This document shows, piece after piece, positions 24,212-36,920 of a DNA stretch of 64,000 bases; the stretch's first letter is position 1, and each line of letters opens with the position of its first letter. Origin of the DNA: Cyanoderma ruficeps (Eukaryota; Chordata; Aves; Passeriformes; Timaliidae); the NCBI GenBank assembly GCA_008694505.1, contig VZDJ01006028.1, forward strand, positions 124,001 to 188,000. The letters are read 5' to 3'. The position numbers were made by a program, and so were the translations under genes. The notes below the pieces were generated by a model, which worked only from the letters and a program-made list of their open reading frames with translations, searched no databases and had not been told where the DNA came from.

Positions 24212-27200
24212 GTTCCTCTACAATAGATTAGATTTAACTAAAAAAGACAAAAGCCACATTGGTTTTGTCAACCTGAAACTCTAAAGATAAAAATTACTAG
24301 AATTGATCAGTTTTTCTCTTAAGATGGCAGTAGGACTTGTGTTAGATAGAAGACACCAAATATAAATTGTTGCAATCCACTATTTCACATATTTTAGGGA
24401 ATATTATTTAAAAGGGCTAATTGTATTTCTGCTTCCTAAAAAAATTTCTCTGAAAGGATTTATTTGCTGCCATTGTAATGAAAACTCATTTATATGATAC
24501 ATTTTCCTATAGAAACAGCTGTTGGATGAAATTAATATTAAAGGAAATGTGCACATAGCTGATCATAAAATCAGGAAACCCAAATTTTAAGGACCTAACA
24601 GCTCTCAGCTCATGTCCACAATTAGCATGCCTTATTTATACATTCAGTACATAGTAGGAGCACCCAGAGAAGGGAAATGCTGTTGTGCTACAGAGTGGGT
24701 TTTATTAAACTGCCTTTACAATTCCATATGGGTTCCTTACCAGTGCATTTGAGAGGAGGACAGGGTAAGAACACAGCACATCCTGGTGGTTGCAAAGGAA
24801 AGGTTCAACATGGACTGTCATCTCTGCATTTCCTTTGTCTGGATCACCACCACCACTACTTTCCCAACCAGCTGTGCCTGGATTTGCTCAAGCACACTGG
24901 ATCCACTCACAGGCCACAGAGGCAAAAATCACAGCGTTTACATTCAGAGCTCAGAGAGGAGTCTGGAAGGTTAATTTTGCTTTCTGCCCCACAGGTCTGG
25001 GAGTTACAATGCTGGCCAGCTGCTGAAGGGCAGCCAGCTGACCACACAGGCTTTGCTGGGGTGATGAGAGGGCACAATCAAGCCCTTACCTCTAAATTGA
25101 CTCAGCTGCCTTTGCAACATCAAAGCCTTTGCGGCACTCCAGGGGTGCTCCCAGTCCTTTGAAACCATACCCATTTCATGCAAACTTTTACAAATAAATC
25201 AATAATTCCTTAGCAGAGACCAAGCCTGGGAAAATATCAGATCCCAAAAGCAACTATTTCTACATTGTCAATCTATAAGTCAGTAGTTGCAATTGTGTTA
25301 GTGCCTATTAGCACTGATTTTCATTTGCAATGGTATTCTTTAGCAGATGAACACTAAAACGAAGTGTTACTGACCCATCTATTTAATCTTTTTGGTAAGA
25401 CTCTAACCATGAACCTCATCCTTTCACTAGCTGGATGAATGGTAGAAAAGACACCTTTCTCATGCATACATTTCTCCTAAACATACCATTAATGTAGTTT
25501 GTTTGAACCTAAGTTTCAAATGGAAAAAATTTACTGCTGACAGAAGTAAAACTTAAGGAGAATGTATGACAAATAAATAAAGCGTTTCTAAGCTATAAAA
25601 TAAAAAATTCACAAAAAACCTTCCTCAACTATTGTCCCTCCTGTGACTCATTTTCAATCCCCCCAAGCCAAAAGAGCATGTAGTATAAAAACCTCTGAAC
25701 TTTGTAGTTTTGTCTAGGACTGTATGAAAATACCTCCTGCTGGGCAAGGTGCCAGAACAAACACAAAACCTCATAAACTCCATAGAAGACAGCTATCAAG
25801 TGCCACAAAGGTATTATCTCTGCATAATACCTGAATACTCATAATACATAAGAAAAATGTTTTGGATGTACTTGGAAATTTTTAAGCAATGAAACTGCTA
25901 ATTTCCTACATAAAGCACTGAATTTTCAATACCCAACTTCCAGAAAACAGCATGTGAAGAAATGTCCAATCTAAATTGCTATTAGAATAATAATACTTAG
26001 CAAAAATGAAATTAAGAGTTTGGTTATGATTTATTACAATTAATAGAAATTATATTTGTAGCCTAGAATTGATAATGTGTAGTACTAGGCTCAATAATAT
26101 ATATAATGTAGCCATCTTTAATGATTATATGTGTGAAAATTTGCACATGCACAATCAATGTATGCGTTATTAATCTTCATTCTTAATTTAAATTATTCAC
26201 TAGAGATAAATAAATCTACAAAACCCCAATTTGATTTATTTTATAATTAATATTTGAGCATTTAATGTAGCATTTATGAAAACATGGAAAGCTGTAATGT
26301 CTTGGTTATTGTTACTTGTAAAAATAATTAATATATTCTATTAAATGCAAACAGCAGAAAATTAAATTGCAGACACAACTTTTAAGGGATAAGATTGTGT
26401 ATTTTATGGTTTATATATACCCAAAGATTGAGTATTATTCCATTTGGAATTGATGAGAAATTGCTCATTTTCAATAAAAAGAAAACTGACTGTTGAAGTA
26501 TTAAGGATTAGTTCACTACTTTGCAAATATTAAATGATAAAACCCCCACAAAACTGATGAACACCAAACCCCGCAGGCTTTATGCTTTGATAATATACAA
26601 ATTTTACAAAAAAAGACATATAAAATAGCATATTAATTTAATATAGTTTAGTGGTGTTGCTGGGGAAATATTAAGCTATAAGATTTTAATATTTGTATTA
26701 TTTCAGTATGGATCAATATGTCTCAGTAATGTTTACATTTTCAGTTGCTATAATTCTTTATGAAGCTCTTGTGAGGAATTAAATCAAAATTATATCTCTG
26801 TTAGGAATCATTACACTTGCATGGTGATATGCATATTTGGACAGTCTGCCATTTAGTAAAAATTTAAAAGAAAAACACATATGTGGAGCCCCATGTATAT
26901 GTAGAGATCAAGGGCTTACATCCACACAAGTGAACCATCAGCCTGCTTCTGATAAAAAGAAGAGTATTGCAGTGTGCACACTTCTGAAAGTACACTTATC
27001 CTGCAGTGAGGAATTTGCAGAATCTGCAAGACCCTACAGGGATCAAGGAGGTTTGTGTTAACAATGCAGTACTGCTGCAAGATAAAGAAGAAATGCTTTC
27101 CTTTTCCTTCTAAATATCAGGTTTAATAGGACAGAAGCAACTAATCAAGTAGCAACTCTATTTTTGTAGGAAAAACATGTGCCATTCATTTTCAACTTAA

Positions 27201-27226
27201 ATTAAAAGCTCATCATTTTAGTTGGG

Positions 27227-27260
27227 TTTTTTTTTTTTTGGTGTGTTTTTTTTTTTTTTT
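27227..27260. repeat. interrupted poly-T tract
   Basis: A 13-base and a 15-base T run are separated by a short GTG-type interruption. No recognisable element body adjoins it. Confidence 0.9.
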
Positions 27261-29099
27261 GGCACTTGGCTGAGGTTTTTTAACATATTGGGAATACTAA
27301 AATTGAAATAGTATTCACTAAAAGCTTTAAAAATTATATTGAAATGTTGCAATTGATAAATAGATTGGTGCTCTCTGTCATGAAAAGAGCATGTTGAGGG
27401 CTGGAAGCAACTTTCTTCAGCAAGCAGTTTCACAAAAAAAAAAAAAAAGATCCTCAGCTTTCAAGAATGTTCTCATAGTTAATGGAACACCACACTGATG
27501 TAGGACCCCAACTGGTTCTGGATGTACTGTCATCCTGTTATCTCAACAACACCCAGAACCTTATTCCACTTCTCAGCATGACGTGCATTTGTTATTGCTG
27601 GTGACGTTTTTCATTCTCAGAGCAAAACTCAACTTGCAACATTCATGCAACATAAATTAATTACAAATACTGCATCTTTATCTCTGACTATTTATTGAAA
27701 CAATGCTTTCTCATTGGTTATTGATAGCCTTTGGCTGAAATAGAAGCCCCCTGTTTGTGAAGACTTCAGACAGCAAGAAGTGAGAATATTTTCAATGCTT
27801 GATAAAGCTACATCAGCACCCCAGCACAGGCACACAGTCAGAGATTGTGTACAGGCAAACAGGCCATAGGTTTCTGCAGTAGAAAACCTGGTGCTCTGAG
27901 CCAGGAGCCAGAAGTGGAACAGGATAGAGTAGAAAATTTGATCCAGAAAAAGAAAACAAACTTCAATGTCTGGTCTTGAAAAATAAAAAAGGAAAGCAAA
28001 AGGAAAAATGTCATACAGTTAAGACTGTATTATCTGAAAAGTTATTCAAAACAGTTTCTTCCCCTCCTCTGATACTCCTTCATATAAGAGTTTCCTGGCC
28101 AAGGCGAGGGTGAAAGCAAGAACACTCGAATCCAGACAATTTAGCTGATATTGTTTCTTTCTGCTGTGTTTTGGCAGACAACTGTGCTTCTCTCAAATCC
28201 CACAGACTGATAAGAGAAGTTAATTTCACCAATCTATTCTCTGAAAGACTGAGTCTCAATGGGAATACTGTATAAAAATGTTTGGCAAATAAATCTACTG
28301 TTTGGCGGATGTTCAAAATTGTACTGGAAGATGTCTGAACCATTTTTTTTTCTGGCATAGCAAATTTTTGCAGGAAAAAAAAAATAACAATTTCACTTAT
28401 TTTTAGTTTAATTTCCTTGTTTTCCAGAGATATTTTTGAAAGCTACATAATTCAATGTAATCAACTATAGATTAATAAAAAACCAATCAGGGTAAAGCAA
28501 TGTCTTTTCCCTTTTGAGAATAACTATAACTTGCAAACCAAGGAGCTGTATTTCCAGTATATATACAATTTAAAAACACTCTGATAATATTGTAAGATAT
28601 GGTCCCTTTACAATAACTATTAATTTAGGACTTCAAAAATATTCTGTAATAAATATATTTGCCATCCATTTCAACACAAACTAAGTATTTTTGAAATTGA
28701 AAAGTCTTTTAATTACAAATTAGCTAACTAAGATAGGATTTTTCAGGACCAGAAATTTAAACTTTTTTCCAAAATACTTCAAAACTTCTCTTTCTTTCGT
28801 TTTGTCTTATTTCAAGAGAACTCAAGTGATTACCTGCAGTGATAGAAATGAAAATAGCAATTGCAAATTTATATCAAAATTCTGCAAATTATAATTAGGA
28901 AGGGTTTTCCTCAACACAATATCATAAAGCAGCCCTGTTCCATGCCTCATGCCAAAGTGGCGTATAAGTATAGCACATGCACCTCTGAGCCTTCCACCAC
29001 TGGCATACCAGGAGTTACATGTACTACATGCAACAAGTCCCCAAGAATCCCAGTAAAGGTCAAAGATAGAAATCTTCCACCTCCATACACAATCTAGTC

Positions 29100-29735
29100 C
29101 AGTACTTATCTTCTCTCACAGTTAGAAAGCTTTCCTTAATGATATAACCTGAATTGCCCCTGATGCATTTTCAGCCCATTATTTCTTGTCTTAGTGCCAA
29201 GGGACATGGAGAACAATTTCTTCTTTTCCTCTTTGCAACAACCTTTAAATATTTGAAGACAGTTATCATGTCTCCACTCAGTCGTCTCTAGACTAAACAA
29301 ACATAGTTTTTCAGTCTTTGCACTGGGGTCATATTTTGTAGACCTCTGATCGTTTTGTTACTCTCCCCTGGATTTTTGCCAATGGATCTCACATCTTTCC
29401 TGAAGTTCAGTGCCCAAAACTAGACATGGTATTCCAGCTCAGGCCCTACCACTACTCTCTGCACACTGCAAACAATTCATGTGTCTTATGCTTAGCATTC
29501 TTGTTAACACATCCTTGTATGCCAGCTTGTTTTATCATAGTATGACAGGTTACATATACTGGTTCAGATCCTCTAAAATACTGAGTTGTTCTTCAGGCAG
29601 AAATATTGCATTGTCACTCTGCATGTGATTATTTTTCTGCCTTTGCACTTGTTTTTACTGAGCTCCATCATACTTATTTCTGACCATTCCTTCTATCTCT
29701 CAAGCTAATTTTAATTCCAATCTGTTGTACTTTAG
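29100..29735 (-). repeat. ancient CR1 LINE relic, antisense
   Basis: In + orientation the segment contains, in order, blocks familiar from the reverse complement of old CR1 copies of turtles, crocodiles and birds. These are a 'ttcagcccattatttcttgtc' block, 'gttatcatgtctccactcagtc' and 'agactaaacaaacatag'. Next come 'ctctcccctggattttt', 'acatctttcctgaagt' and 'gcccaaaactagacatggtattccagctcaggcc', and a later 'tttgcacttgtttttactgagctccatcatacttatttctgacca' block; each is interrupted by substitutions. The element is therefore on the - strand, about 640 bp of a 5'-truncated, long-dead copy. No active product. Family assignment is from memory. Confidence 0.75.
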
Positions 29736-32700
29736 CCCTGGTGGCAGCTAAGCACCAGAGAGCTGCTTGCTTCCCCACTCTGCGGGATGTTGGGATGGAA
29801 TCTCCAGTTCTACTAACTTTAGGTCGTGATTAATCAGGTTTTACAGCCTGGTAGCTTAGCAAAAGGCTAGATAACAAATACAGTACATGGATGGAATAGT
29901 TGTACTTTTTATGCCAGTGGTTCCTACATGTGCTGGTGTGGTGGCTGCAATATGTTTATGACAAAGAGCTCATGTAAGCATATATGGATCTTCTGTGCAA
30001 GAGATTTAAGTGAGCAATGTTGAATCTACCATTTTATGTCTGGCATTATTGGTAGGACTCTACAACTAACACGGTTTGTAAATTCATGCAAGTTCATGTC
30101 TTAAAAACACAAAGCAAGCAAAATAAGAACAGAAAGTTTCTTCCCTTAATTCAACTGACAGTTGAACAAAAGCAGTTGAGACCACATACAAACCAAAAAA
30201 TTCTCAGCCTCCAAATAATTTGATTTAGACAACCAGCCATAACTTTAAAAGGTATGTAATATATACAAGGACCTGTTTTTCCTCACAGCTGACAAAGATC
30301 TATTCTTGATGGATCTATCCTCACAGGACCTTTGACAAAATGATACTTACATTTCTACTGGTCTAGTTTAATGCAATTTTGGAACGAATCTGTTAGTCCT
30401 TCCCATTGAGTGTACTTTAAGTTCTGACTGTGGAGCAGCCATCGGGGCACAGACTGTACTGTGTTTGGATGGAATACACTCTCAGAAGGTGGGCTCAGTT
30501 CAGGGGCAAGGCTGGAACGAGCCCAGAGCCTGAAGTGTGTGTGGTGCTCTCAGTACTCACTCACACACTCTGCAGATCCCTTCCCAGTTGCCTGGATTAC
30601 TGACTCCAAGACACAGGCACCAGGGAGCATGGAGTCACTTCTGGCAGATGTAGTGGGGTAGTGATACAGGTATATGGAATACTTCTTTCAAATGGAATTA
30701 TTAACTGCACAAAAATAATGACCTCAACTAAATGTAGGCTGTCTTTTAACAGTTGCAACTTGCCCATATTGGTATCTCACAGTTCATTCTCATACAGCAA
30801 AAACAAGGAGGATCAGTTGCATTTTGGCATTTATTCCCTCATATTGCAACCATTTACCCATATTTCATATAAGGTATCCTCTAGGCTTACCAAACGCTCC
30901 CAACCCACATAAGGCTTATTGTTTGTTGGGTTTTTGTTTTAAGCAGACCAGTGCCTATTGCATGAGACCAGTATGTTATTAATTTCAGCAGAGTAGCTTA
31001 AGGAATGAAGTATTAATGAAGTAAATAGCAATGTTTAATCATATGGGAGTAAACACATCTACATTTTCACAGACTGAAATAATACGTTTCCAGATAACTA
31101 TATTTCAGTGATGAAAGACCACACTGAAACAGAAATTCCATGAGCTAATAACATGCTGCACTTAATGGAAAAACAACTTGATACTCCCCATGGTTAAATA
31201 TTACAAATAATGAAGACACAAGGCATGAAAGCCTAGTATTTGCATTAAAGAAAAAAAATCAAAATTATAAGCTCATTTCAACTACCTTAGGCTTTTCAGA
31301 TATTGAATTATTTTGGACAGTCCAACTTTTTTTTTTTTTTAATCAACACAGGATATTGTGCAGTGACTTTCAAGAATGACATTTGTTTTGCTGGCTTAGG
31401 AAAGTGGGGAATCCTTCCATTTGCCTTTAACAGTAAATGATAAATCCAGTGCTGTCAACAGATTTGCTATACCTGGCAATGTGCAGATGAATAATACTTG
31501 GATAAATAAAAGGGTTTTCTATTCCAGTAATAACAAAGTGAGTGATCTTGTTGAAAGGAAAAGCCTGGCAAATGTGAAGGGTTACACAGATGCTCCCAAA
31601 TGGCTCATTCCCCAAACAGCTGTATTAACCTATAATAAATGCAATCTTAACATTAAAAATAATTGCTAGTTTTATCTTTAAAATATGAAAATGTGAGTCC
31701 TTTTGCTGTGTCTCAGCAGACTCAATTGTTTTATATGAAGGCAGAATACATTCTTCTTTCTACTCTTCAGTTTTAGCTGAATGCCATTGCAATGTCCAGC
31801 AGTAACTCAGTGTGTGCCAAACATGAATATTTTTAAGCATCATTTAAGTTTTAGAGGCCAAAGTAAGTGATGGGAACACAATCGTCTTGGGAATCTACAA
31901 ATAACTTTTAAAAAGCTCATAAATCTGGCTTTCATGTTTAGGTTTTCAACAGCTTTATGAAATATGTCAAAGCTTGAACACAGTGAGTTCGTTTTCCTTC
32001 ACATTTCTGAGGATTGACTTTCTCAATCTTTTTTGATATGCTGCAGAAAAACAAATAAAAAGGACTTGGCTTTTAAAAATCAGACATTAGCAAATTAATT
32101 TTTTTAAAGTTGCTTTCTTATTTTAATTTTTTTTTTGCTATCAGCAGAGGAAAAACTAAGCAGGGCAGCCTAAAGTATTCCCTCATCAAAACAACCACAA
32201 AATGTTTCTGTTTAGCACACAATATATTACAACATACCAAACCAAATATTAACAAAAATGTGATGTATAATGAAAAGATTTTTTCCTTAAATTGTTTAAA
32301 AAAGATGCATCGTAATGACTAAGCACAACAGAAACCTGGAGAGCTGCATTCAGAAGTCCTATGCACACTCTCTACTTACAGGGAAGCACATGCACTACAA
32401 TGATAATTAGCAGGGAATGCTTGGTTTTTAAAATATGAACTAAAGGGTCAGTTGAAATTACATCAAAGTTCAACAGCAAAAATCTTTAAAATTGTCTGAG
32501 AATCACAGAAATGACTCCACTCAAAGAGATTACCTGGCATCACACAGGGTGCCACTGCAAAACTAGACCTGATGTGGGTTGCTTTCAGAAACTCCCAAAA
32601 GAACTTCTATTGTGATTACCTCTGGTTTATAACTTCTCTGAGTAGTACTCCTTGGTAGGAATACTTCTTTATGTGTAATAACGTCTCCACTTAATCTATG

Positions 32701-35700
32701 TCACAAATTGGAAGATCCCATAGGAAGACTGGAAAGCAGAAACATTTAATCCTCCAGCACTAAAAGTAGCAAGTGGAGTTGGCAGCACACACAGAGCAAG
32801 AAAAACCCCCTAGGTGTTCAAATGTTTGACCAGGTGCTTTTTGTCAATTATGTTCTAAAATTACCATTAAAATTACCAAGAAAAGTTTTTTAGAGAGGAC
32901 CACTTTCTTCATAGGTGCTAAACAAAAGACATGACTAATGATTTCTATTTGAAGATTATTTTCATGAATTATACTTTTCAGCATGACAATAAGATCTTTG
33001 ACTATATTGTGACAGAAAGCTGGGACTGTCTTTTTCTATGACTTATTTCTGATTTAACTATTTTAGTGACAAAGATAATGGAACAATATTAATTTGAGTT
33101 ATTTGATATTTGCATTTGGTCTTGCAGGAACTGTCTTAATGAAGATAAAATAAAATTATGACTCTAAAGGTGAAGCTATTGAAGTGCTAATCTGAAGTCG
33201 CAATCTAAGTCAATTCACAAGAAAATCTACTTCTGTTTACTGAAAATCTAATGATGAGCTTCTAATAACCTTTAAGAAAAAAAAAATTCTTGTAAATTCC
33301 ATATGGAATTTGGGTTTGTTTTAAATTTGAGCTTGCCAGTTATGACGCAGTTAAATACAGAGAACTAGGCAGACTTATTATGGTAGTGGACTTTCAGTGA
33401 CTTCTCATGCTAGCTGGGCAAAGTTTGTAGGGTCAAACTCCTGACCCTGCCCTGCTTTCTGAGTTCCTTTCCTATATTCCTGCTGTTCTTAGTCTAAAAA
33501 TGGTGCAGGATCGAGTGTCTACTACTTTTCTAGTCTATCTGGATTTTACCTGAAGTGCTTTAGTTTTAGTGAAAGCAGAAAGTGTTTTCAAGAAGCTGTC
33601 ATTGTATATGCAAGCAGTTCCAAGGATACTCAGCAAGTACTGTACATAAAATATGAGCAACTGGGATTTGAGCTTAAATGCAAGATAAATACTCTGAAGC
33701 ACAGAAAGTCATAGTCTTCAAGCAAAACTACTAGTTATTTTCTACTCACACATCTGGATATCTTAGATAAAATATAAATGCTCAATTACTTCTCTCCTGC
33801 AAACTAGTTTTCTAGTAAATGTATGTAAATAAATATTTATCATATTTGGCTCTGCCCCAATCCAGAATTCCCACAAAAATCCATGGGAATAAGGTAGGTG
33901 TATCAGGAATACAGCTTTAGTCCTATAACAATGCAAACTCTGATGATGTAACAGAAGGTACTGTTTGTTTGCACACATACTATATTAAACTATATACACT
34001 ACTCAGAGAGTGAGGAAAAAGAATATAATCTAGCTAGTCCTTCATAAAGGAAAATGTTTAAAAATGTCCTGCACACTCACTGGATCATGTGCATATTTTT
34101 ATTTTAAAATTCTATTAGGTTTAAAATTCTATTTGGTTTAAAATTGAGGAGCTAACATGGTAGTTCTAATGCTACCCATTGAACTTTTTCTCAAAATGAC
34201 ATTACTGATTAAAGTGCAACACATTTGTCCTTATGCTGTGCACTGATACTTGGAGAGCTATAAAGCCATCATTGCTCAGACTGTTAATGGAGACAAGAAC
34301 TCACTGCAAAACACTGGAATACTCCGGGGGTTAAACAGAGAAACAGTAATGATGTGATTTGGAGGGAATTCAATAAATCCTTCTTATCAAAGTGAGGCCA
34401 GTGTCATATGGACTTTGAAGGGAGGGGAAAGCTAAGTCTTCTCCTGAGAAGAAACACCCATAAACTCCAAAGTGGTTTTTAATGATTTCACAGCTAAACA
34501 AAACTACATGGCATTGTCATGCTTTTCTCTGCTATATAACAGAGGTCTTATTACAAACAAATATGACAGTTAAAAATTAAATAATCCCATACTAAACTTA
34601 AAACAGTAGTTCTTATCAATTACAACGTTATCACAGCTGATTACTTCTCCAGTTTGAAGTAAAGCTGAAATAAGGTATGAGATGACTAGAGAAGGAAAAA
34701 TGAAAATATTTTGATTAGGCAAGTTTTATATTATTTCATAAATAAAAGGAATACATCAGATTTTTTATGTTCTTTAAAAGCTGAATATATTCACTGTGAC
34801 AAACTTTGGTAGTGCCAGCGTGATAGTCACAAAGCACGAACATCAGGGTGACAGCTAAAAAGCAACAGAGAGCTTTGCACATAATCTAAAACTAAATCTG
34901 TATGTAATTTCCTTCCCTTTGTTAATTGAAGATTAAAACTAAATCAAGGGGAAGCCTTCTATGAGGCTACTTCCAACAACAGATGACTCAACTAGCACCT
35001 GAGAATTTGTTGTGCTTGTGTGTACTGAGGTTCTGAACTTCCTGTTTCAATAAAATACCAAACAAGTTGTGTTTCCTTTACAAATAAGCTATTACATCAA
35101 ACCCTGTTCCTATAATTTCAGTTTTTGTCCTCATTCCAACATTTTCTTTGGCAAATGTAGAAACATTCTAATTAAAGAGAAGAGAAAAACAAGCATCATT
35201 CATCATGGTAAGAATGAATGCTCGAGAGAACGTCCTTACTGGTTACTTGTTCATTCAGTTTAATTTGGCTTTTTAAGTGCACTTAATTATGGCATGCAGT
35301 TCTCTGAAAACATGGGTAGCAGAGTTTCCACTAATAGTATTTTGCGAAAGCTATTAAAAGTAATAATTCCTCTAAGGCCATACAAATGTAATACCACCTG
35401 TGTAAAGTAATTAAAAATATTTTTAGAACACCATAATACTTGAAATACACTATTCTTTAACATATAATTTGAACTTCTTTTAAGTGAAAATGTTCCTGTG
35501 TTTTCCTCAGCATGATCTATAAGATAAGAGCAATAAGAATACCTTCCAATGTCCTCTTTCCTAAATTTTCACTTTTTTTTGTTAATGTTAGATTCCAGAT
35601 GAAAGACTTCTGTCTACTTCATTTGCAATTTACCACAAGAAAGACAAATTCCCATGAAAAGGTAAATACCAGACCTGCAAACAGAACATAATGTAATTGT

Positions 35701-36174
35701 CTGCTTAAGTATAATACAGCCTATGTATATTACAACATATGTGGTTTCTTTCCTAAATTTATTTAACCACAGAATTGGAAGTGCTGATTCACCCAAGCAG
35801 AAGCTCAAACTTAAAATGACACTATAATAGGTTATAATTAATCAAACAAATGTCATTTTGGATAACTCCATATCCACATTGTATCTTTGTGGGGAGCACT
35901 GCTTCTTTGTTTTATAAATCAAAGGTTTCCAGCAAATGAAGTTTAAACCCCAGTCAGCTGCTCGGGATTCTGTTCTAGGCAAATCTGAAATGCAGTAGAA
36001 AAAACATCCATTGCAAATGATTAAAGCCAGTAGAGGATGCTGAAAACTTCTGATAAAAGAAATAACCACTACGATGTCTGCAACACCCTCCAAAGGCAAC
36101 ATGAAAATAGAAATAGTGCAGTTAATCCTGGAAAAACCCTAAGTTTGAGAAATGATCTCATCAAAAAGGAGAAT
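29736..36174 (-). other. MCPH1 intron segment, no feature recognised
   Basis: AT-rich, no exon, no recognised repeat. A small GC-richer patch at 30.43-30.66 kb and a T run at 31.33 kb are the only compositional breaks I see. Confidence 0.6.
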
Positions 36175-36862
36175 TACTTGGCAGTGTTGCTGAGAAGCCA
36201 GCAGCCCTCGAGCAGTGGTGAGATGCTCTTGCGGAGAGCACGCAACAGGAGATTGGATGGCAGTGTGTGCTCACAGCCCAGGGAGCCAAACATATCCTGG
36301 GCTGCGTCAGAAGCAATGGGACCAGCAGGGCAATGGAGGGGATTCTGCCCCTCTGCTCTGCCCTCTTGAGACCCAGCCAGAGAGCTGCATCCAGCTCTGG
36401 AATTCTCAGCGTAAGAAGGTAATGGAACTCTTGGAGCAAGTTCAGAAAAGGTGACCAGAGGGCTGGAGCACCTCTCCTATGAAGACAGGCTGAGAGAGTT
36501 TGGATTGTTCAGCCTGGAAGAAGAGAAGGATCCTGGGAGACCTCAGAACAGCCTTCCAGTACTTTAAGGGGACTATGAGAGAGCTGGAGAGAGAGTTTTT
36601 ACAGAACAAGCAGAATGGCCTTAAGATGAAGGAGGGTAGTTTTAGATCAGATATTAGGAAGAAATTCTTTACTGTGAGGGTGGTGAGGCACTGGAACAGG
36701 TTGCCTGAACCTGTGGATCTGTCCCTGGAAGTGTCCAAGGCCAGATTGGATGGGACTTTGAGCAGCCTGGTCTAGTGGAAGGTGTCCTTCCACTAGGAGG
36801 GGTTTGCAGCTTGATGATCTTTAAGGCCTCTTCCAATGCAAACCATTTTATGATTCTATGAA
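36175..36862 (+). mobile_element. CR1 LINE, 5'-truncated, with intact 3' end
   Basis: A comparatively well-preserved CR1 copy. Recognisable in order are the 'aacatatcctgggctgcgtcagaagcaatgggaccagcagg' segment, 'cccagccagagagctgcatccagctctgg', and 'agggctggagcacctctcctatgaagacagg'. The segment 'gatattaggaagaaattctttactgtgaggg' and the 3'-terminal 'gatgatctttaaggcctcttccaa...tgattctatga' follow, ending in the CR1 ATTCTATG-type octamer repeat. An open frame at 36500-36775 keeps the C-terminal ORF2 pattern (RNILGDL-like, then VRHWNRLPEPV and SKARLDG), but the element lacks the endonuclease and most of the reverse transcriptase, so it cannot move on its own. It is younger than the other CR1 pieces here. 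It inserted in + orientation in the MCPH1 intron. Confidence 0.9.
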
Positions 36863-36920
36863 CCCCCCAAAAAAACCCAACCAAACAAGTCCCAAACAAA
36901 AAACCAAAATCAACAAACCC
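36861..36920. repeat. A/C-only tract at the CR1 3' end
   Basis: Directly after the CR1 terminus come about 60 bases built from A runs and C runs with hardly any G or T. The same kind of sequence interrupts another CR1 at 60.22 kb. Confidence 0.85.

Larger units (their letters stand above)
21982..29099 (-). other. MCPH1 intron segment upstream of ANGPT2
   Basis: No exon is recognised on either strand. The frame at 24677-25162 (+, 161 codons) and two others overlapping it are open together in a locally GC-richer patch, but none resembles a known protein. Three short palindromes (22.97, 23.99 and 24.20 kb) and long T runs at 27.23-27.26 kb are listed separately. The stretch 25.9-26.8 kb is exceptionally AT-rich and unique-looking and may include conserved non-coding sequence, which only cross-species alignment could show. 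Confidence 0.6.
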
